Source: Acinetobacter gandensis
GTDB taxonomy: Bacteria > Pseudomonadota > Gammaproteobacteria > Pseudomonadales > Moraxellaceae
Assembly (NCBI RefSeq): GCF_001678755.1
Contig: NZ_LZDS01000023.1
Location: 62,001-126,000 of the forward strand
Length of the DNA: 64,000 nt
Direction: 5' to 3'
Shown: in pieces, positions 9,209 to 22,866 of the stretch
Layout of the letters: every line of letters begins with the position of its first letter
Numbering within the stretch: position 1 is the first letter of the stretch
The notes under the pieces: generated by a model
The model's input: the letters and a program-made list of their open reading frames with translations, nothing else
The model's database searches: none
What the model was told of the DNA's origin: nothing
Made by a program: the position numbers and the translations under genes

Positions 9209-10024
9209 TTATTCATCATTTAAGGGATATAACAATCCTTGATCAACACGATACTGACCACCTACACCAAAATCAATTTTTTGACTTTCTCCTTTCAACG
9301 TTGGAAAACCTACGATTTTTTCCAGTTGTGGTGAGCGTTGAAATGCTTTGAGTTGCGGGTTGTACATCCAGTATATAAAGCGTTTATCTTCAATTTTACG
9401 GGCTTCTGAAGTATCAGACAGTACAACATCGTAAAAGCCATCGAAATTCATATCAAGAAAACCAATACTATTTCCAAAGGCATTAAATCCTTCTAGCTTT
9501 TGAATCACTTGCCCATTATTTTTATTTATAACATCTACACGTTTTAGCGTTCGACCGTAAGGCTGATCTGCACCCTCCAAACCGTAGAATTTAAAAACCA
9601 ATAATGGCTTATCTACTGCTTTAAATGCAGGTTCAAAGGTGACCGCTCTCTTTGTATTTGGATTTTTTAAATCACTAAGTTCAGCTTTAAATTGCCCCGA
9701 ATTAGCATTCAAATTCCCCGTTAAAGTGTAGGGATTGGCTTCAGCTTGATCGGTGGACTGTAGTGAGATTAAATCGCCTTTTTGACTGCCTTTAAACATA
9801 GTCCTTGTTTGCTCTTGCAAATTACTCAAGGTTCCATGAGGATTCCAAATCCCTGCATATAAATCTAAAAAGTACGCCCCATCAGTTGACTTCAGCATTC
9901 GCTGCATTGAGATTCGAACATCTTTTAAAGTGACTAAATTTTCTGTTGAATTTGGTGTCGTTTCAGCAAAACTAGGGAGTGAGATAAATATAGATAAGAA
10001 TAGGATGGATTTTATTGTTCTCAC
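9209..10024 (-). CDS. Exported protein of unknown function (XAC2610-like)
   Basis: A signal peptide (TIKSILFLSIFISLPSFAE) shows export. The open frame extends to an ATG at 10141, but the signal sequence would then be buried at residue 40, so I prefer the GTG at 10024 (271 residues); no strong ribosome site decides it. The second half contains SIGFLDMNFDGFYDVVLSDTS, an aspartate-rich loop like FG-GAP or EF-hand-type calcium loops, as in XAC2610-related proteins. It is followed by FIYWMYNPQLKAFQRS. No enzymatic motif is visible. It stands alone between the pilus operon and ilvC, with its own terminator. Confidence 0.6.
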   Translation of the reverse strand: MRTIKSILFLSIFISLPSFAETTPNSTENLVTLKDVRISMQRMLKSTDGAYFLDLYAGIWNPHGTLSNLQEQTRTMFKGSQKGDLISLQSTDQAEANPYTLTGNLNANSGQFKAELSDLKNPNTKRAVTFEPAFKAVDKPLLVFKFYGLEGADQPYGRTLKRVDVINKNNGQVIQKLEGFNAFGNSIGFLDMNFDGFYDVVLSDTSEARKIEDKRFIYWMYNPQLKAFQRSPQLEKIVGFPTLKGESQKIDFGVGGQYRVDQGLLYPLNDE

Positions 10025-10431
10025 GGAAGTCACCACACGAGTAGCATCAATTATGTCAACTCTATCACAATCCAAATTCCACACACATGACACAAATATA
10101 GGAGATTTGAAACAAAAATAAATTACAGAATTACTTTTCATTCAAAGTTCACGTATTTCTAGCTTATATGTTTTTACTCACCATCAATCATTCTCTAAAT
10201 AAACTTAGCTCCACATTCAATGATAAAAAACTTACTTAAGATATGTGAATTTTGCATTAATACAACTTGGTCAAGAAAATAGTGTTCACTTACTCAAAGC
10301 TTTTATTTAATTCAATCCAATATGTATAAAACACTGTTTTTTTAAGAAGTAAGAGGAGGAAAAGTACAGCCTTGAATGAAACACAAAGTACGCACCACTT
10401 TTCCATTTTTAAGGCATGAAGTTTCCAATAT
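10025..10431. other. Intergenic region between the exported protein and ilvC
   Basis: About 400 bp, AT-rich, bounded on the right by the ilvC terminator. It should hold the promoter of the exported protein gene. I see no gene, RNA or repeat in it. Confidence 0.5.
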
Positions 10432-10461
10432 AAAAAACCCACTCAAAAAGAGTGGGTTTCC
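10432..10461 (-). terminator. Intrinsic terminator after ilvC
   Basis: A perfect 10-bp stem (AAACCCACTC and GAGTGGGTTT) with a five-base loop, followed on the minus strand by a T-run. It closes the ilvI-ilvH-ilvC group. Confidence 0.88.
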
Positions 10462-10487
10462 GCATTCAAATCAACTGATTCGAGAAA

Positions 10488-11540
<1,053 letters not shown>

Positions 11541-11617
11541 TTAACGCTGTGATTTTGTTGTTTGTTCACTTCGTTAAGCCCTCACCCTTCCGAGTGAGGA
11601 TGAATTTATTTAAAAAA

Positions 11618-12109
11618 TTAGATCGTTAAAACTTTTTCGCCACGTGCGATACCAGATACACCAGAACGGACAACTTCTAAAATTGTGTTCTCAGCCAAGG
11701 CATCAATAAAACCATCAATCTTTTCAGTTGTACCTGCAATTTGAATGGTATACGTGGTTGGCGTTACATCTACCACTTGTGCACGGAAAATGTCGGCAGT
11801 ACGTTTAATTTCAGCGCGTGCTGCACCTAAAGCTTTCACTTTAATCAACATCAATTCACGCTCAATGTGTGCACCTTCAGACAAATCAACAACTTTCACA
11901 ACTTCAACAAGTTTGTTCAGTTGCTTGGTGATTTGCTCAATCTTGTGATCATCACCATAAGTGGTCAATGTCAAACGAGAAAGCGTTGGATCTTCAGTTG
12001 GTGCAACGTTTAAAGTTTCGATGTTATAACCACGTTGAGAGAACAGGCCCACTAAACGTGAAAGCGCACCAGCTTCGTTTTCTACGAGTACAGAGATAAT
12101 ATGTCTCAT
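11618..12109 (-). CDS. ilvH: Acetolactate synthase small (regulatory) subunit
   Basis: Regulatory subunit that binds valine through its N-terminal ACT domain and activates the catalytic subunit. I use the ATG at 12109 (163 residues, [16 protein letters not shown]), which overlaps the ilvI stop codon as ATGA; the open frame extends nine codons further but inside ilvI. The ACT domain covers residues 4-75 with the [15 protein letters not shown] ligand loop, followed by the C-terminal domain. The overlap with ilvI indicates translational coupling and one-to-one production. Confidence 0.96.
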   Translation of the reverse strand: MRHIISVLVENEAGALSRLVGLFSQRGYNIETLNVAPTEDPTLSRLTLTTYGDDHKIEQITKQLNKLVEVVKVVDLSEGAHIERELMLIKVKALGAARAEIKRTADIFRAQVVDVTPTTYTIQIAGTTEKIDGFIDALAENTILEVVRSGVSGIARGEKVLTI

Positions 12110-13833
12110 TGTGTGCGCTCCCCTTTGTGTAGCCACATATCTTTCATTGATTGACCTGCAATCAACATTGGATATACATGCTCAGTGCGGTCAACCATCA
12201 CGTTAATGAATACACATTTATCATTAATCGCCATCGCTTCAGCAAGTTTAGATTCAAGCTCATTTGCATGGTTAATTTCGATACCTACATGACCATACGC
12301 TTCCATTAATTTAGGGAAGTCAGGAAGTGACTCAACATAAGAGCTTGAGTGACGACCTTCATAGTTCATGTCTTGCCATTGCTTAACCATACCTAAAGCA
12401 CGGTTATTCAAGCATAGAATTTTTACATTTAAGCCATATTGCTTACATGTAGAAAGCTCTTGGATACACATCTGAATAGATGCTTCACCAGTAATACACA
12501 CAACGTCTTGCTCAGGGAATGCAAGTTTCGCCGCCATTGCGTATGGCAAACCAACTCCCATCGTACCCAAGCCGCCAGAGTTGATCCATTGGCGTGGACG
12601 TGTGTATTTATAGTAAAGCGCACCAAACATTTGGTGTTGACCAACGTCAGAAGTAATAATCGCTTGGCTATTGGTAATCTTGTCTAATGCTTCAACCACT
12701 TGTTGCGGTTTCATTGAACCATCAGTTGGCTTGTCATAGTTCAAACCATGAACTTGACGCCATTCATTGATTTGTTTCCACCAAGCTGAAATATCTTCTG
12801 GATTTGGCTTAGACACATTCAACTGTTTCAATTGTGACAACATTTCTGTCAATACAGGTTCTACTGCACCCACAATTGGAATGTGCGCCATAATCGTTTT
12901 CGAAATTGTCGCTGGGTCAATGTCAATATGAATAACTTTGGCATTTGGACAGAATTTCGCAGGATTATTGGTTACACGGTCATCAAAACGCGCACCTACA
13001 CACAGAATTACATCTGCGTTGTGCATAGTCATGTTTGCTTCGTATGTACCATGCATACCCAACATACCGATGAACTGTTCATCGTTACCTGGATAAGCAC
13101 CAAGACCCATCAATGTGCTAGTTACTGGGTAGCCCAATAAATGTGCAAGCTCAGTCAATTGCGCTGACGCATTACCTTGAACAACACCACCGCCTGAATA
13201 AATAATCGGGCGTTTCGCATGAATTAATTCATCAATTGCTTTACGAATTTGACCTGAGTGACCACGGTGTGGTGGTTGATACGAACGCATCTTCACTTTT
13301 TCAGGATATTCGTATGCAAATTTTTCTGCAGGGTTGGTCGCATCCTTAGGAATGTCGACAACTACAGGACCTGGACGGCCTGATGATGCAATATAAAATG
13401 CTTTTTTGATGATTGCAGGAATTTCACTTGCGTGACGCACTTGGAAGCTGTGCTTAACGATTGGACGCGAAATACCAACCATATCCGTTTCTTGGAACGC
13501 ATCTTCACCGATTAAATGGCTTGCAACCTGACCAGACAAAATCACCATTGGGATTGAGTCCATATAAGCAGTAGCAATTGGCGTTACGGTATTTGTTGCG
13601 CCCGGACCAGATGTGACGAGAACCACACCTGTTTTACCCGTTACACGTGAGTAAGCATCAGCCATATGGCCCGCTGCTTGTTCATGACGTACGAGGTAAT
13701 GATTTATTTTGTCTTGTTGAAATAGCGCGTCATAAATATGGAGTACTGCGCCGCCTGGGTATCCAAAAACATGTTCAACGCCTTCGTCCGCTAAAGCGCG
13801 AACAAGCATTTCACCACCAGATAAAAGTTCCAA
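12106..13833 (-). CDS. ilvI: Acetolactate synthase large (catalytic) subunit
   Basis: Thiamine-diphosphate and FAD enzyme that condenses pyruvate with pyruvate or 2-oxobutyrate, the first common step of branched-chain amino acid synthesis. The start codon is TTG at 13833, with AGGGTG seven to eight bases upstream; the protein begins [18 protein letters not shown] as I recall for Acinetobacter homologues. The catalytic glutamate lies in [15 protein letters not shown]. The ThDP motif begins at [12 protein letters not shown] and runs to NNRALG; the usual GDG is GEA here. The 575-residue length is normal. Neighbours ilvH and ilvC complete the pathway step order. Confidence 0.96.
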   Translation of the reverse strand: MELLSGGEMLVRALADEGVEHVFGYPGGAVLHIYDALFQQDKINHYLVRHEQAAGHMADAYSRVTGKTGVVLVTSGPGATNTVTPIATAYMDSIPMVILSGQVASHLIGEDAFQETDMVGISRPIVKHSFQVRHASEIPAIIKKAFYIASSGRPGPVVVDIPKDATNPAEKFAYEYPEKVKMRSYQPPHRGHSGQIRKAIDELIHAKRPIIYSGGGVVQGNASAQLTELAHLLGYPVTSTLMGLGAYPGNDEQFIGMLGMHGTYEANMTMHNADVILCVGARFDDRVTNNPAKFCPNAKVIHIDIDPATISKTIMAHIPIVGAVEPVLTEMLSQLKQLNVSKPNPEDISAWWKQINEWRQVHGLNYDKPTDGSMKPQQVVEALDKITNSQAIITSDVGQHQMFGALYYKYTRPRQWINSGGLGTMGVGLPYAMAAKLAFPEQDVVCITGEASIQMCIQELSTCKQYGLNVKILCLNNRALGMVKQWQDMNYEGRHSSSYVESLPDFPKLMEAYGHVGIEINHANELESKLAEAMAINDKCVFINVMVDRTEHVYPMLIAGQSMKDMWLHKGERTQ

Positions 13834-14536
13834 CGTGATTCACCCTAATCTTTTTTCACGCACAAATGGAGGGCATTTGTCGTGGTTAATTCATTAACTG
13901 TGTGCTCTGTTATAGCACACAAATTTCATAGTTTTCATAGCAATAAGAAAAAAATCTGACCTGCTTGCTGTTTGAGCAATATGGGGTCTAAAACATGTTG
14001 GGATAAACATATTTTGTTGGCTTTGTTCAACGTCTCGGCTAGAGAAGATGTCCATTGCTAAAATGCACTCATTCGAAGGGTGATCGATCTAAGGCATATA
14101 AAACTAAAGACAGCATTTTTGTGGTTTCGACCATTAAAGTCAAGTTTAAAGATTGGCTTTTTTCTGATTAATTACAGACCGACTGTTTTTTATTCAACAA
14201 CCTGTTGCAGTTATTCTTAACAGTTGCTTCATTCATAACAATTTATTCAAACAACCATTAAAAACTTTTATAAATCTAATAAATAATTTAAATGAATTAT
14301 TTCTATTCTTCTGCACTTTTTCAGTTATTACTCCTCTTAGCACTACTGATTTTTAGTGCTTAGGTCACAAAATTGCTCAAAATAAAACCATAACGACTTC
14401 CCCAAACTGCGATTACATCGCCCTGTTCGCCCACTTATCTATTCCACCTTAAAAAGGCATAGATTCCAGATTTAAATTAGCGCAAAATTTAGAAATATTC
14501 GCCTGCATCGCATTCAAAATCACGGAAAGAAATGTT
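13834..14536. other. Divergent intergenic region between ilvI and the DUF4124 gene
   Basis: About 700 bp without a gene. The part next to ilvI has the two hairpins described separately. Around 14016-14028 the string GGCTTTGTTCAAC resembles the ends of some insertion sequences, but no transposase remnant or partner end is seen. The rest is AT-rich and featureless to me; both divergent promoters must lie here. Confidence 0.45.
13857..13920 (-). promoter_or_regulatory. Two adjacent hairpins in the ilvI leader
   Basis: Two inverted repeats stand in the 5' region of ilvI. At 13857-13884, CACG plus ACAAATG pair with CATTTGT plus CGTG around a GAGGG loop (11 bp with one bulged C). At 13900-13920, GTGTGCT pairs with AGCACAC. 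Neither has a following T-run in the sense direction, so these are not simple terminators. They may be a leader structure or operators; no branched-chain-codon leader peptide is visible. Confidence 0.5.
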
Positions 14537-14866
14537 ATGAAAATTGCATTCACACCTATTGCGCTATTATGTTCATCATTGTGCTTAGGTTTAACAACTA
14601 CACAGGTCTCAGCCAAAGAATATTACAAATGGGTGGATTCGAAAGGTTCAACACATTACACCACTACACCGCCACCTAAGAATGCTCAGCGTAAAGGTAA
14701 AGTAAATACTTATGGTGCAAGCCAATCTACTCAAGCCAATCCAACCCAAAATAATGAAAATGTTTCACGTGAAGCAGAGAAACAAGAACAGCAACAACAA
14801 GACCAACAACGAGAAGCCAATGACGCCCTTCGCCAAGGTCAAGCAGTTTCTGCCGCACCTCAATAA
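14537..14866 (+). CDS. DUF4124 domain exported protein
   Basis: Small exported protein of 109 residues. A signal peptide (MKIAFTPIALLCSSLCLGLTT, cleavage near VSA-KEY) is followed by the DUF4124 core KEYYKWVDSKGSTHYTTTPPP, a short beta-sheet domain seen in many proteobacterial periplasmic proteins. The remaining half is a Gln/Asn-rich low-complexity tail with many QQQ repeats. The molecular function of the family is unknown to me. AAGAAATGTT precedes the ATG. It stands upstream of leuS on the same strand with a gap of about 130 bp. Confidence 0.85.
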   Translation: MKIAFTPIALLCSSLCLGLTTTQVSAKEYYKWVDSKGSTHYTTTPPPKNAQRKGKVNTYGASQSTQANPTQNNENVSREAEKQEQQQQDQQREANDALRQGQAVSAAPQ

Positions 14867-14985
14867 GATTGATCAAAACACTGCAGTTTAAATTCGATTA
14901 TTTATCTTGCGAACGCATTGCAAAATTCACTCTAAGTGCTTTTTGCGCTATGCTGTAGCACAAACTTTTTAACCGTTATTTCTAA

Positions 14986-17616
<2,631 letters not shown>

Positions 17617-17629
17617 TATCCTTATGTTC

Positions 17630-17752
17630 CCTCTCCTGAAGAATTGTTTAAGCACTGCTTTAAACAATTCTGCAAGTGAGGGTTAGGGAGAGCTAAGTTG
17701 AAAAAATCACCCTCATCCTAGCCTTCCCCCAGAGGGAGAAGGAACTTTATGA
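17630..17752. repeat. Intergenic palindromic repeat cluster after leuS
   Basis: A region of nested palindromes. GAATTGTTTAAGCA at 17641 pairs with TGCTTTAAACAATTC (one bulge) inside CCCTCTCCT ... GGTTAGGGAGAG arms. A second element (CCTTCCCCC, then GGGAGAAGG) follows at about 17721-17750. The CCCTCTCC core recurs at 42320, so this belongs to a dispersed intergenic repeat type. Confidence 0.6.
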
Positions 17753-17772
17753 AGGAATTCACAATTCCCAAA

Positions 17773-17806
17773 CAAAGCCCGTTGCCAGTCAACGGGCTTT
17801 GACTTT
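17773..17806 (+). terminator. Intrinsic terminator between leuS and lptE
   Basis: A perfect 12-bp stem (CAAAGCCCGTTG and CAACGGGCTTTG) with a five-base loop. The U-tract is short. It separates leuS from the lptE-holA pair. Confidence 0.75.
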
Positions 17807-17860
17807 ACAATCCACACAGGATTTCAAAAATTATCCCTTTCGGGAAACAGAGGACACCAC

Positions 17861-18394
17861 ATGCATTTGGTTCAACGTGTTGCTGCAATTGTATTAACTT
17901 TGGGCCTAAGCGCAGGCATGGTCGGTTGTGGATTTCACTTAAAAGGTGCCAATCCTGCTTCTGTACCAGTTGCCTATTCTAAAATGCGTCTCGTCCTGCC
18001 TGAAGAGACCGATGACCTCCATGAAAAATTGGCTATCTATTTAGGTTCTGCCGGCGTACAACTAAGCAATAATCCTGATGCCTATGTCCTCCACGTACTC
18101 GATTACACCCCTCGTCGTTTAGAGTTAAATGGTAAGTTGGTAGAAACCTTACTGCGTCTAAACGTTACGTTCCGTATTGAAGATGCACAAGGTAATCCAG
18201 TCACTGAACCTCGTACATTAATGGCAACACGCAGTTACCAATATGACGTAGCAACGGTGAACACCGATGACCAAGAAGAAAAATATCTAAAACAAGTGAT
18301 TATTGATGATATTGCACAACAGATTGTGCGTCAGATTTCTTCAAATCGCCTACCAAAAGCCAATCCATTAACTGCACCTAGCAAAGCTGAGTAA
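17861..18394 (+). CDS. lptE: LPS-assembly lipoprotein LptE
   Basis: Outer-membrane lipoprotein that plugs and folds the LptD barrel, which inserts lipopolysaccharide (here lipooligosaccharide) into the outer leaflet. A lipoprotein signal ends at MVGC, with Cys23 as the lipidated residue and GFHLKG following, the classical LptE start. The 177-residue length is typical. The core LELNGKLVETLLRLNVTFRIED and the C-terminal helix DIAQQIVRQISS agree with the family. It stands directly upstream of holA (nine-base gap), the same pairing as in many gammaproteobacteria. Confidence 0.92.
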   Translation: MHLVQRVAAIVLTLGLSAGMVGCGFHLKGANPASVPVAYSKMRLVLPEETDDLHEKLAIYLGSAGVQLSNNPDAYVLHVLDYTPRRLELNGKLVETLLRLNVTFRIEDAQGNPVTEPRTLMATRSYQYDVATVNTDDQEEKYLKQVIIDDIAQQIVRQISSNRLPKANPLTAPSKAE

Positions 18395-18403
18395 GAACCA
18401 TCC

Positions 18404-19387
18404 ATGAAACTTGACTACCTTCAGGCATTAAAACGTGTTGATGACGCTCAAGGTGCCTGGGTGTTGCATGGTCAAGAGCCCTTACTCGAACAAAATTTAC
18501 TGGATGCATTTCGTAAGAGCTGGAATAGTCGAGAAGTTGAACGTCAACGTTATGACATCAGTTCAGCTTCCGATTGGAAAAATGTCTTTAATGCGCTCAA
18601 TAGCCTGTCATTATTTTCTAATCAATTAGCCATTGAGGCGCATGGCAACATTAAACCCGATGCCAGTGCGTTAAAATTATTAAAAAGCTATTTGCAACAT
18701 AACGAAAGTAATTTACTACTCATTGTTATGCCTAAGCAGGATAGCAGCAGCTTAAAAACCAGCTTTTTTCAAACCATCGATGCCAATGGTGTCAATGTTG
18801 CACTGACTGCCAATTATCCCAAAGACCGTCAACAAATTTTGGCCGTTGAAGCACAAAAACTCGGCATTCAACTCGCCAATGATGCATGGCAATGGTTAGA
18901 ACAGCATCATGAACATAACTTACTTGCAGCCAAGAATAGTTTGATGCGAGTTGCGGATACCTATCCTGAAGCAGACATCATACAAATTGATCATTTGTAT
19001 GCTTGCTTACAAGATCAGTCACGCTACACCACTTACGATTTAAATGATGCCATGCTGCAAGGCAATTTGGCTCAATCAATTAAAATTTTTCAATATTTGA
19101 TTGCCTCTGGTGAGCCAATGTCACTCATTTTATGGAGTATCAGCAAGGAAATGCGCTTGCTGATGCAACTGTTTGAGCAACCACAAAATGCTTTACAGCT
19201 GGGTATTTGGAAAACGAAAATTGGATTATATCAACAAGCGCTACGCCGCTTGAATGCCAATGAATTTCTGACTTGGCCTGCTCTATTACTTCGTTTAGAC
19301 GCGTCAATTAAAGGTTTAGGTCATGAAAATCCTGAGCACTTAGTACAACAAGCCATTGCCAGCTTGTGTGGGCGCAGACTCTTCTAG
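18404..19387 (+). CDS. holA: DNA polymerase III delta subunit
   Basis: Clamp-loader subunit that opens the beta clamp at primed sites. The 327-residue protein starts MKLDYLQALKRVDDAQGAWVLHGQEPLL, the typical delta N-terminus, with the clamp-contacting LSLF in ALNSLSLFSNQLAIE near residue 67. The middle and C-terminal collar helices (AMLQGNLAQSIKIFQYLIASGEP) match the family. It is a nine-base step from lptE and probably cotranscribed with it. Confidence 0.93.
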   Translation: MKLDYLQALKRVDDAQGAWVLHGQEPLLEQNLLDAFRKSWNSREVERQRYDISSASDWKNVFNALNSLSLFSNQLAIEAHGNIKPDASALKLLKSYLQHNESNLLLIVMPKQDSSSLKTSFFQTIDANGVNVALTANYPKDRQQILAVEAQKLGIQLANDAWQWLEQHHEHNLLAAKNSLMRVADTYPEADIIQIDHLYACLQDQSRYTTYDLNDAMLQGNLAQSIKIFQYLIASGEPMSLILWSISKEMRLLMQLFEQPQNALQLGIWKTKIGLYQQALRRLNANEFLTWPALLLRLDASIKGLGHENPEHLVQQAIASLCGRRLF

Positions 19388-19524
19388 TCTAATGAAAAGG
19401 CTGTAATAACCTGCATTTCAGCATAAAAGAATAATTATAATTTCTATTTGTTCAAAAAGTTCACAATTTATCCGTATTTAAATCTTATAATTCAATCATC
19501 TTTCTAAACTTTTAACTGCCAACC

Positions 19525-20877
19525 ATGCCAAAAATAAAACCAGCAAAATTGATCGTAGCCATCATCGTTGCTTTGGCAATCGCTGTCACTGCATGGCATT
19601 TCCTAAAACCTAAAGAAACTCAGCCGCAATATATTACTGCTGAAGTGAGTCGTGGTGACATTGAAAACTCTGTACTTGCAACAGGTGTACTTGAAGCAAC
19701 CAAAATGGTGAGTGTTGGTGCACAGGTTTCTGGTCAGGTGAAAAAGATGTATGTGCAACTCGGTGATGAAGTGAAACAAGGTCAGCTGATTGCCCGTATT
19801 GACTCGGTACGTCAGGAAAATGATTTAAAAACTGCAGAAGCCAGCATCAAAAACCAACAAGCGCAATTGGCAGTTAAACAAGCAAATCTTGCAAAAGTCC
19901 AAGCTGAATATAATCGTCAACAAGCAATGTACGCTCAAGACGCGACTAGTCGTGCAGAACTTGAATCTGCGCTAGCAAGTTATAAAACTGCGCAAGCTGA
20001 TATTGCAGCCATTAATGCACAAATCGAACAATCACGTTTAACTTTAGCGACTGCAAAAGAAGACTTAGGCTATACACAAATTGTTGCACCTATGGATGGA
20101 ACCATCGTGGCGATTGTGACTGAAGAAGGTCAAACCGTAAATGCCAACCAAAGTGCGCCAACCATTGTGAAATTGGCAAAACTCGACACCATGACCATTA
20201 AAGCTGAAATTTCTGAAGCCGATGTGATGAAAGTCCAAGAAGGTCAAAACGTTTATTTTACAACCTTGGGCGACAGTGAAACAAAACACTATGCTACCCT
20301 GCGCCAAGTTGAACCTGCGCCAAACTCAATTAACACCGAAAGTAACAACAACACCTCTTCGTCTTCAAGTACTGCGGTTTACTACAATGCTTTATTTGAT
20401 GTCCCAAATGAAGACGGCAAATTGCGTATCGATATGACTGCTCAAGTTTATATTATTTTAGATGAAGCCAAGAATGTCTTGACTGTACCTGCCGCAGCCG
20501 TTCAAACCTCGAACCGTCCACAACGTAGCCGTAATAATGCATCTGCAAATGGTGAATCTGTTGATAAAAAAGCCAGCGCAGAAGCTAGATCGAACAAAGA
20601 CAATCCAAACCGTCCTAAACGTTTAGAACTGACTGAAGCTGAAAAAACATTGGTCAAACAAGGCAAAGCCAGCGTTGCGATGGTTCGTGTACTACAAGCC
20701 GATGGTTCAGCTCAACCACAACCGGTATTACTCGGTTTAAATAACCGTGTGACCGCACAAGTGATCCGTGGCTTAAAACAGGGTGACAAAGTCGTGATTG
20801 CCGACGGTTCTGATACTTCAAATGATTCAGCTAAACGCAGCAACCGTGGTGGTGCTGGCGGCCCAATGAGAATGTAA
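19525..20877 (+). CDS. macA: MacA-type periplasmic adaptor protein
   Basis: Membrane-fusion protein linking the MacB ABC transporter to an outer-membrane channel. One N-terminal membrane anchor ([19 protein letters not shown]) precedes the lipoyl/barrel-sandwich half ([39 protein letters not shown]), then a coiled-coil hairpin of alternating Gln/Ala heptads (residues 95-175), the second lipoyl half ([16 protein letters not shown]) and a beta-barrel. The 450 residues include a Ser/Asn-rich insert and an Arg/Asn-rich tail. The macB start lies two bases after the stop, so the two are coupled. Confidence 0.92.
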   Translation: MPKIKPAKLIVAIIVALAIAVTAWHFLKPKETQPQYITAEVSRGDIENSVLATGVLEATKMVSVGAQVSGQVKKMYVQLGDEVKQGQLIARIDSVRQENDLKTAEASIKNQQAQLAVKQANLAKVQAEYNRQQAMYAQDATSRAELESALASYKTAQADIAAINAQIEQSRLTLATAKEDLGYTQIVAPMDGTIVAIVTEEGQTVNANQSAPTIVKLAKLDTMTIKAEISEADVMKVQEGQNVYFTTLGDSETKHYATLRQVEPAPNSINTESNNNTSSSSSTAVYYNALFDVPNEDGKLRIDMTAQVYIILDEAKNVLTVPAAAVQTSNRPQRSRNNASANGESVDKKASAEARSNKDNPNRPKRLELTEAEKTLVKQGKASVAMVRVLQADGSAQPQPVLLGLNNRVTAQVIRGLKQGDKVVIADGSDTSNDSAKRSNRGGAGGPMRM

Positions 20878-20879
20878 TC

Positions 20880-22859
20880 ATGAGTCAACATCAAACACCT
20901 CTACTCGAGGTCAAGAATCTGACGCGTGAATTCCCTGCCGGAGAAAACACCGTCCAGATTCTAAAAGGGGTGAATCTTGAGATTTACCCTGGTGAATTAG
21001 TTGCTATTGTCGGTCAATCTGGTTCAGGTAAATCAACCCTAATGAACATTTTAGGTTGCCTAGATAAACCCACAAATGGCAGCTACAAAGTCAAAGGGCG
21101 CGAAACGCGTGAACTTGAACCAGATGAACTGGCACAGTTACGCCGTGAATATTTTGGCTTTATTTTCCAGCGTTATCACTTACTCGGTGATTTGAATGCT
21201 GCAGGTAACGTTGAAGTCCCCGCAATCTATGCCGGTGCAGATGCAACCGAACGCAATGCACGTGCCAAGCAACTGCTGACTGACTTAGGACTGGGTGAAA
21301 AAACCCAAAACCGTCCGAGCCAACTTTCGGGTGGTCAGCAACAACGTGTGTCGATTGCGCGTGCCCTCATGAATGGTGGCGATGTTATTCTTGCCGATGA
21401 ACCGACCGGTGCATTGGATAAGAATAGTGGTATTGAAGTGATGCGGATTTTGCGCGAACTCAATGCCAAAGGTCATACTATTATATTGGTCACTCACGAT
21501 CATAATGTTGCGAAAAATGCGACGCGAATTATTGAAATTTCTGACGGTAATATCATCTCAGATCAGCCCAATGTGCCTGAAACAGATGATGAACCTTTAG
21601 AAAAACAACAACTCGTTCCAAACACACAGAAAAAAACCTCGAGCTGGCGCTCAGCCGTTGACCGTTTAGGTGAAGCCTTCCGTATGGCGATTTTAGCCAT
21701 GAATGCTCACCGTATGCGTACATTTTTAACCATGCTCGGGATCATTATTGGTATCGCTTCTGTGGTTTCTGTTGTGGCTCTTGGGAATGGTTCACAAAAG
21801 CAAATTTTAGAAAATATCAGCAGTTTAGGTACCAATACCATCACGGTGTATCAAGGTCGAGGCTTTGGTGATAATTCCAGATCCTCCCAAGTAAAAACAT
21901 TGGTTCCAGCCGATGCGACAGCCCTTGCTGAGCAGCCTTATGTCGATGGCGTTAGTCCTTCAGTCAATTCATCTGTTACAGCACGTTTTAAAGATACAGA
22001 GGCTTCAACCACAGTGAATGGTGTGAGTGAAGATTTCTTCTATGTCAAAGGAATGAACTTCGCTTCTGGTCAGCTTTTTGATAAAGAAAGTGTGAATGAG
22101 CAAGCGCAAGATGTGGTGATTGATAGTAATACTAAAAATACCTTCTTTGCCGATGGCACCAACCCTGTGGGTCAAGTGATTTTATTAGGCAGTGTGCCGA
22201 GCCGTATCATTGGCGTGATCGAAGAACAAAAAAGCATGATGGGCAACTCAGATAGCCTGAATGTGTATTTGCCTTATTCAACGGTCATGAGTCGTATGCT
22301 AGGTCAGTCGAATGTGCGCAGCATTATTGTCCGAGTGAAAGATGAATACCCAAGTGCTGCTGCTGAGAACGCCATATTAAACTTATTGGTGCAACGTCAT
22401 GGCGCGCAAGATGTCTTTACACAGAACTCCGATAGTATCCGTGAAACCATTCAACAAACTACGCAAACGATGACCTTATTGGTGTCTGCGATTGCGGTAA
22501 TTTCATTGATCGTCGGTGGTATTGGGGTCATGAACATTATGTTGGTTTCTGTGACGGAGCGTACTCAAGAAATTGGTGTACGTATGGCCGTGGGTGCCCG
22601 TCAAAGTGACATTCTGCAACAGTTCCTTATTGAGGCTGTATTGGTATGTATCTTAGGCGGTGTACTTGGAGTTTTATTATCTTTGGGTATTGGACAATTG
22701 ATTAGTCATTTTGCCGGTGGAACATTCCAAATGGCCTATTCAACGACGTCTATCGTAGCTGCATTTGTCTGCTCAAGTATGATTGGTATTGTGTTTGGCT
22801 TTATTCCTGCACGTAATGCCGCACAGCTTAACCCTGTCGATGCGCTTTCTCGCGAATAA
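20880..22859 (+). CDS. macB: MacB-type ABC transporter, ATPase and permease fused
   Basis: Inner-membrane ABC exporter working by mechanotransmission; family members export macrolides, lipopeptides or heme-type compounds. N-terminal ATPase: Walker [10 protein letters not shown] near residue 45, signature LSGGQQQR, Walker [14 protein letters not shown]-loop HDH. C-terminal MacB part: TM1 near residue 275 ([20 protein letters not shown]), a large periplasmic domain, then three TM helices near the end. The 659-residue length is normal. Start codon context is supplied by the macA end. The outer-membrane factor gene follows seven bases later, so the full tripartite pump is one operon. Confidence 0.94.
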   Translation: MSQHQTPLLEVKNLTREFPAGENTVQILKGVNLEIYPGELVAIVGQSGSGKSTLMNILGCLDKPTNGSYKVKGRETRELEPDELAQLRREYFGFIFQRYHLLGDLNAAGNVEVPAIYAGADATERNARAKQLLTDLGLGEKTQNRPSQLSGGQQQRVSIARALMNGGDVILADEPTGALDKNSGIEVMRILRELNAKGHTIILVTHDHNVAKNATRIIEISDGNIISDQPNVPETDDEPLEKQQLVPNTQKKTSSWRSAVDRLGEAFRMAILAMNAHRMRTFLTMLGIIIGIASVVSVVALGNGSQKQILENISSLGTNTITVYQGRGFGDNSRSSQVKTLVPADATALAEQPYVDGVSPSVNSSVTARFKDTEASTTVNGVSEDFFYVKGMNFASGQLFDKESVNEQAQDVVIDSNTKNTFFADGTNPVGQVILLGSVPSRIIGVIEEQKSMMGNSDSLNVYLPYSTVMSRMLGQSNVRSIIVRVKDEYPSAAAENAILNLLVQRHGAQDVFTQNSDSIRETIQQTTQTMTLLVSAIAVISLIVGGIGVMNIMLVSVTERTQEIGVRMAVGARQSDILQQFLIEAVLVCILGGVLGVLLSLGIGQLISHFAGGTFQMAYSTTSIVAAFVCSSMIGIVFGFIPARNAAQLNPVDALSRE

Positions 22860-22866
22860 GGAAATA

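Noticed and set aside
13870..13970. Possible leader peptide for ilvI attenuation
   Set aside because: The only short ATG frame (MKTMKFVCYNRAHS) has no run of Ile, Leu or Val codons and no terminator hairpin follows it.
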